In this document: piece after piece, positions 40,921-64,000 of the stretch | How positions within the stretch are numbered: the stretch's first letter is position 1 | How the letters are laid out: each line of letters begins with the position of its first letter | Origin: Odontesthes bonariensis | Taxonomy: Eukaryota > Chordata > Actinopteri > Atheriniformes > Atherinopsidae | DNA length: 64,000 bases | Reading direction: 5' to 3' | Assembly (NCBI RefSeq): GCF_027942865.1 | Contig: NC_134515.1 | Coordinates: forward strand, 14,547,227 to 14,611,226 | Notes under the pieces: generated by a model | What the model saw: only the letters and a program-made list of their open reading frames with translations | Told to the model about the DNA's origin: nothing | Database searches by the model: none | Position numbers and translations under genes: made by a program

Positions 40921-42324
40921 CTGGTGGAGGAGCTGTTCAGTCAATTAAAGGTGGCCAGATGCCTCCCTATACCCCTCCATCTCTCCACTCTCATCACTAC
41001 TGTTTAGACCGTTAGAAGAAAATCAACTGCACTAATATGATGCTGTTGTCATGTCAACCATTGCTATGGCAACCACTAAGGGGAAAAAAAGAAAAAAAAA
41101 ACACATAGGAGAAAGATAGTTGGATGAATTTATTTTTTAAAAAATAAGTGAAAAAAAAAAAATGAAGACATTTTTGTGGATACTTTTTCACTAGCTTTTC
41201 TCTGAGGTCACAGAATAATGTTGTCAGAACATTGTGATCAAAGATCATTCAATTAGGTTTGTGTTAGAATTATATCAATGAAAAACGTAAGAATAACAAA
41301 TGAGTACTGTTTTCCTCTCATCATTGTGTTACTGTGAGTCAGGATAAAGCCCGTGTACTTGAACGATGCTCTCTTTTGAAAGTGTGTCTGAACATGTGTG
41401 TCCTTTTTCGTGTGTTTGGGTGTGTGTTGGACAACAGTGCTGTTGCTGAGCCCCTACTGTATGACTGTGTTTGGGATGTATTTTTTTGTTTCAGGAGAAC
41501 CCAGTGTCTTCTCCGTTGTACTTTGGAGACAGTGGTTGTATTTTAAAGAGACATTTGTAAGGTTTTCAGAAAGTGATGAAAGAAAGTATGAGGATAAGAT
41601 TTTATTTTTTTTCTTTTGAAGTGTGAAATAACCTGGAAATTGGACAAGCTGAGGAAGTTATCTGGTTCATACAGTCAGGTTTCTTTGGCAGTTTACATCA
41701 ACGACTGATCACACAGGGTAAAAAAAACAAAGAAAGTTTTTCATTGGATGTGATTCATCATCACACCGTGAGATGTTTTTACTCGTACTCAGAAAAACAA
41801 ACTTGAAGTCTTTTTGTACAACCCTTTGTTTCATGTCGGATGCTCCAGGGTTTCCAACAGATCAGTAACATCCGTCATAAGTGACTGAATTCGTTGGGGT
41901 TTGTGATATTTGCAAGATCGGCAACAAATCTGGAAGGCCTCGTGAAATGTTGGGCACCCTTTGTCACATTTTTGCAACCAACATACATTTCACATTCTGT
42001 GTTTTTTGTCTCTGTGAAGAATCATGTGTAGCTGTGTGTGATGGAGACTATTTAAAATAAGACCCACACCCACCTTCTCACTCCCCAGCCATAAGATGAA
42101 ATTTAGAAAAAGTATTTGAGTTTGAATTTGAACATTTGCAGGAACCTGAAGTTTACAGGGAGTGCTGTCTGTCCTGTTGATTGGTGGAATGGATGACAGG
42201 GATACTTGTACACAGAGAGTGAGGATGTCTTGCGTGGATCTGTCGAGTCTGTGTGTTACTGTGGATTTGGAGTGATACCCTCCCTCTGTCTCCCCATATC
42301 ACTGTTTGAGCTCTTCTCCACTCA

Positions 42325-42391
42325 CTGCCCTGCCCTGCCCTGCCCTGCCCTGCCCTGCCCTGCCCTGCCCTGCCCTGCCCTGCCCTGCCCC
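42325..42391. repeat. (CTGCC)n pentanucleotide array
   Basis: About 13 perfect copies of CTGCC in the mbd6 3'UTR, just upstream of the first AATAAA. It is pyrimidine-rich and lacks self-complementarity. Confidence 0.95.
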
Positions 42392-42421
42392 AGGAGTACT
42401 GGCATCTCTAGCTGTATTTAA

Positions 42422-42427
42422 AATAAA
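42422..42427 (+). terminator. mbd6: mbd6 polyadenylation signal, proximal (AATAAA)
   Basis: Canonical AATAAA about 1.5 kb after the mbd6 stop. Confidence 0.45.
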
Positions 42428-43077
42428 ATCGAATAATGAAAACTGAAAAAGAAAGCGGATTATGCAATTTCTACACTTGGAAATGTGTATATATGTACAG
42501 TTAATGTGTTTGATTTTATATTGTCGGAGAGAGAAGAGAGAAGCAATTGTGAATTTTTCTTGGAATTGTAATTATTTTTCTCATTCTACCCCTTTGCTTT
42601 CAATACTTATGTTCAAAAAGACGATTAAATTGTGGACTGTAGCTTTCTTTTTTATATGGGAGTCATTTTTTATTTAATATTAAACTATTTACACTAAATG
42701 CACCTTGTGTTGATTTCTGTACTACATGTGAGGATATGGACAAACGTATGACACACTTTAATCACATTGAAATATTTGCTTTTTTAACATATATATATTA
42801 GAATTTTGTGTTTTTTGTGGCTTTGAAATCGTCTTAGTCACACCCTGTTTGTGTTTTGTTTACTGGCACAAGTTGAGATTATTGATAGCTTTAGGATGTA
42901 TTTTGGTACATTCAGGATGTATATAGATAGCTTTTGTATTTTCGTAGGTGTATATAACACCTGTATTCTCCATTTTTAGTTTTTGTTAAAGATGACAAAT
43001 ACATTTTCTTTAAAAAAAAAAAAAAGCTTTATAGTCCTTTTTTCCTTCATCAAGACTCCTGGTGAGCCTGTTTGCCT

Positions 43078-43083
43078 AATAAA
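43078..43083 (+). terminator. mbd6: mbd6 polyadenylation signal, distal (AATAAA)
   Basis: Canonical AATAAA about 2.16 kb after the mbd6 stop; the last one before the kif5a promoter. Confidence 0.5.
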
Positions 43084-43121
43084 AATAGTCTGTAAACTCA
43101 TTTGGATTTGAATTAGATTCA

Positions 43122-43124
<3 letters not shown>

Positions 43125-43166
<42 letters not shown>

Positions 43167-43167
43167 C
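43125..43167. repeat. (TA)n(TG)n compound microsatellite
   Basis: A TA run of about 15 units passing into a short TG run, between the mbd6 3' end and the kif5a 5' end. Confidence 0.9.
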
Positions 43168-43569
43168 GCCTTTTCTACTATGACAAGGTAAAATTTATTT
43201 TAAGTGCTTTATTGAGTGTTTCCAGAGGGGTAGACATTTTTATTGGGTGGAGTTTCATGTTATTAGTGTTGACACTGCTGCATCATCTTGTCTCTTCAAA
43301 CAATGTAATGCACTTTCAAGGTAAGGCTGACACTCTTCTAATCAATAATCTCACAATCACTCCCTTCCCATAATGCGCTCACATATCCTCCAAGAAATTC
43401 AGCCAGGCTTTAGAAGAGGGTCTGATTGTGCTGTGGTGATCCCAAGGAAACACGAATATTTCATTCATTCCGTTCCATTGTGACGTGACACTTTTGGCCT
43501 GATGATGATGCTGAGGCTGTGGGTACCACTTTAAAGAAATGGATGCAGACCACGCCCTTCCGTAAACAG

Positions 43570-43583
43570 CCAATAGAGGGCGC
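43570..43583 (+). promoter_or_regulatory. CCAAT box / CTCF-like motif upstream of kif5a
   Basis: CCAATAGAGGGCGC lies about 490 bp upstream of the kif5a ATG. It starts with a CCAAT word and fits the CTCF core at all but one position. The same 14-mer occurs at 15745-15758. It could mark the mbd6/kif5a boundary or the kif5a promoter. Confidence 0.35.
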
Positions 43584-43599
43584 TGTTGTGAGCAAAGCA

Positions 43600-44070
43600 G
43601 GCCTATTAAGCAGCAGCTTTACCTCACTGCCCTTCCAGCAGCATCTCACCTTCAACCGGCTACACGCACATCCGCCGACGCCCCTGAAAGAGAAAAACGA
43701 AAACAGGAGAGACAAACAGCGGAGAGACCAACAGAGGAGAGCGTCAACATCAGAGCCAACATCGTTAATTATGTAGGAGTTCGTTTTGCGAATTGACATC
43801 TAATTTACCCTATCCGCCTCACTGCGACACAGAAACACCAGCCAGCTGCGCACAAATTAATTGCACCTAGTTTCGGCCTGCCAGGATAAAACCGTCCAAT
43901 CTCTCCATTGTCCTCAGAGTCCTACTGACGAAAAAGACGAAGTCTCCGCGCATCTCTCGTCGCTTACTTTGACAGTCGGATCAGGCCCCGGCCAGCGTTT
44001 GATCGTCTACAGCCTCAGCAGCATCTTTCCTCTCAACAGAAAGCAACATCATCCTCCCTCAATCTGCGCA
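43600..44070 (+). other. kif5a: kif5a 5'UTR/promoter region
   Basis: GC-richer DNA directly before the kif5a start. The kif5a frame is open upstream to about 43861 but contains no in-frame ATG, so the ATG at 44071 is the first possible start in frame. The transcription start is not determined. Confidence 0.5.
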
Positions 44071-61084
<17,014 letters not shown>

Positions 61085-64000
61085 TGTGATGGTAATGAAC
61101 AAACTACACTGAATCATGCACACACATATCCCCGTTCTTCTAATTTTTCAATACATTGAGTGTATTGCTTGTACCTAAACCAATCTGAAGTGTAAATGAA
61201 TCAGGTTCATTGACAGCGGTTCTTATGTCAAGCAAAAGAAGGAACTCAGAGAGCTTAAAAAACTATTAACACCAGAAGAGGAAACCAGTGTCTCCCTTAA
61301 AGCTTGAAAATTAGTTAATAAACTTGTGATATTATTTGTAAAATTCACATCATATTTATAAAACATGTTACAAAAAAAAAAACAACAGTAACAACAGGGT
61401 CCTGTATTAACAAAACATTAGAAATTTTAGTCATAATGATTTCATCAAATTATTAACAGATTTTGTCAGTGACAACTTCCTCTACTGTTTCTTTGCAGAA
61501 GACGACCAAATACTGTACCCCTCAAAGGACCCTCCCCTTCTATTTGCATGCAGCCTTCCCCCCTGTCCTTCCACTGCATCACCAGTGAAGATGACGATGA
61601 AGATTTGTCTCTAGTCTTCTAGTTAGATGAAACCCATTCTGCTCCTATGGTGACCAGTCTTGCGCTCAGATTTGGGCGTCAGTCCTTTCAAGTTCAGTCA
61701 GAACGAAAAGTGAGTTCAATTTTAGTTCATTTAAATAACTCAACCCAAACTAAATTACCATATTGATCCCTCAGCTGATCAGCGGGTCAGCAGATACCAC
61801 TGATTACATCCCGAGGTGGTTGAACTGAAACGGAGCTGACCCCCTTCCTGATCGCCTGGTACACACATGTTGTAAATAATAGTGCTGTATACTCCAGTAG
61901 AGGTTTTTGACCAGCAACTGTTTGTGTGAATGCACAGCTTCCTCCGTCCCCTACACATATTTTTTTAAGGGCATCATGTGGGCGACAGACTGTAAGCAGT
62001 TATGACCTTTATCTCTGTCGTAAATAAGAGTGTATAGTGTGTAACACCAGCTTGTAAGAGAAGCCCCACACTCTTCATGCATGTCGCTTAGCGGGTAGGC
62101 TTTCAAACCTTTGCATGTGTCATGATTCCGGTCTGGAGCTGGTATGCTGCGAGAGAAGTCTGATTGACTTCAACAGATGCCAGAAATGGAGAGAGCTGGT
62201 TTCCCTTTATCATGATACTGGTCCCAGTGCTGTACATTTTTCTATTTAAAGTCATTTTGAATGCAAATCTTAGTTGTTGACTTTCATGCAGAAAAAAAAA
62301 CAAAGCAACATCTCGATCTCCTGTTGAAATAAGGAGTTGTAACAGAAGTGAGGAAAACCCAGCTCAGGCTTGCAGTTGTGTTGATGAAACCTTTTGTAGT
62401 TGCTTTGACGCTGTGATGTTGCAGCTTTATGTTGCCAGTGTACATTCCCTGCATTGCCTACACATCATTTTGAGTCTTCTTACCAAGCCTTAACGTGAAT
62501 TGATATCTCACAATCAAATTAACATGCTGTCCTTTGCATACATTTGTAATTACTACCTCTAGAGCAGCTTATTGTATACGCTTCTTACAGTATACACAGA
62601 TATCATCCTGTCAAGTAAGAGCTGATCTGAGAGTTTCTACAGTTGCAACTTGACAATACGAGGACATGTTTGTAGATTTGAATGCTCTAATCAGAGCTGT
62701 AGTTGTCATCTCCTGCAGTTTCATTCATGCATATTTTCGTTATTACGGGATCAGAGCTTGGCAAAAAAGGGGGCTTGCAAAAATGTCTCCATGAACCACA
62801 TTAACAGAAGTCCTTACACTTTAATCCTTTGTCACCAAATTTAAAGTTACATATTTGTATGCTTGCCCTATAAATCTGGATTTGTATATCGAAGCAGAGT
62901 ATCTTTTTTAGGCTGTATGGATGCCATTTAGTGGCTCAGTGCTTTTGTTCAGATCCATCTTATGTCCGGTGATTCAGGTGTGTCCCCAGCTCTGCAGCCA
63001 CCAGTCTGGGACACTGTGACAGAAGCTTGTAACTGGTTGTCAAGTCGTACCGCTATTCTTCTGTGAAAAATCCTGACCAGCCAATCAGGATAGAAGAAAG
63101 CTGCATGTCAGAGGAGGGCAGTTTATAAATAGATATGTTTGCACTGAATCACTGAATCTTAGGACAAACTAGACCAAAAGCATGCAGCAGCACAGCCACT
63201 CAAGTTTTGCCTGCACACTTAAGTGTGAGAAAGAGTTGATTCTGTGTTTGATTTATATTTTTTGTTTACCATTAATCATAACTGATGTGGATCTGATCTA
63301 GCTCCTCAAAGTTTAAAGAAAAATCTGTTAGAGTTTACACAATTAAATCTTGATTTTCAGATTTGGAAATAGTTAAATACAGTATATGAAGTTTGATTTG
63401 TTAAATTAATTAACTGGACTTGTTCTTTGTGTTAGCCCAACAGGATCCCAGCTTGTAACATGTGAGACCCTCTCCATTCATGTGACCCCTATCATCCTCA
63501 TTTATTACAGCGCCATTGGGCCTGATGCTCTTAATGGCATTAACAACATCTCAGGGCTTGACATTCACAATCATTGCAACCACGTGTCACCACCATTGTC
63601 TTCCTCCTAAACCATGTGATTGCTAATGAACAATCAGGTCTATGTCTCCTTTTTAAGGCTAAGCAAAGGAACGGGGTGACAAATGTGATATTACAGAAAA
63701 TTGTACATATATAAACGGTAACACCTTCATTCTAACATGTGACTTCTAAGCTGAAGTAACCTCTCAGCAGCACCTGGTCAGACCCTACTGTACAGGTTCA
63801 AACAGACCCTCTATTTGACATCCTATTTTATTTTTAAGAAATCTGCATTAGGGGGGAGTATGCACTATGTTGTCACCTGCTGTTTCATTGTCTGATTTCA
63901 ACATATCTGAAATACATGTGCTATATATTGTTAATCTTGTAAGTAAAAGGGCGTGTCATGACACCATAAGATGCACGCTAACCTTGTTCAGAGAAATGCT
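61085..64000 (+). other. kif5a: kif5a 3'UTR, with an intron at 61092-61498
   Basis: The coding exon appears to end 7 nt after the stop, at GATG|GTAATG (61092). A strong acceptor TTTCTTTGCAG ends at 61498, giving a spliced 3'UTR. Because the junction is so close to the stop, it should not trigger nonsense-mediated decay. ATTAAA at 63342-63347 is a candidate polyadenylation signal; no AATAAA was seen, and the true end may lie beyond the window. Confidence 0.6.

Larger units (their letters stand above)
40921..43100 (+). other. mbd6: mbd6 3'UTR
   Basis: About 2.2 kb after the mbd6 stop. It contains A-rich tracts (41082-41101), a CCCTG pentamer array and candidate polyadenylation signals AATAAA at 42422-42427 and 43078-43083. 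No ORF of note. The end is inferred from the last signal; a shorter isoform ending near 42440 is possible. Confidence 0.6.

Overview
This is a 64 kb piece of vertebrate nuclear DNA, almost certainly from a teleost fish. Five protein genes with GT-AG introns can be rebuilt exon by exon, and their products match the mammalian SHMT2, NXPH4, STAC3, MBD6 and KIF5A proteins closely. The compact spacing, AT-rich introns and mix of small DNA transposons and LINE remnants fit a ray-finned fish; the species cannot be read from the sequence. All identifications come from reading the translations and from knowledge of the families. No search was run.

Layout. 1-7850, minus strand: shmt2 (mitochondrial serine hydroxymethyltransferase, 11 coding exons, 494 aa). 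9401-14004, minus: nxph4 (neurexophilin 4, 2 coding exons, 310 aa). 14005-19181: intergenic, with repeat fragments. 19182-22711, minus: stac3 (muscle excitation-contraction coupling adaptor, 12 coding exons, 332 aa). 22712 to about 26300: intergenic between divergent stac3 and mbd6. About 26300-43100, plus: mbd6 (MBD protein, 11 coding exons, 1661 aa, with 5'UTR exons and a long 3'UTR). 43600-64000, plus: kif5a (neuronal kinesin-1 heavy chain, 28 coding exons, 1042 aa, 3'UTR reaching the window end). Every exon chain sums to a whole number of codons with compatible phases, which is the main support for the models.

The genes do not form an operon or a pathway; they are a conserved neighbourhood. 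In human all five lie in the 12q13 region, but with other genes between STAC3 and MBD6 and with DCTN2 between MBD6 and KIF5A. Here mbd6 and kif5a are about 0.5-1 kb apart.

Mobile DNA sits in introns and intergenic DNA: a TTAA-flanked foldback element in shmt2 with a polyadenylated retrocopy nested in one arm, a second small DNA transposon, a dead LINE in mbd6, Tc1-like terminal fragments in mbd6 and kif5a, and a LINE/SINE-type tail in kif5a. The most interesting points are the 40-bp kif5a exon 27, whose skipping would open a tail without acidic residues (as in human ALS alleles), the nested foldback/retrocopy, a perfect 18-bp-arm palindrome in kif5a intron 14, and an upstream ORF overlapping the mbd6 start. 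I found no evidence of a wholly new biological system.
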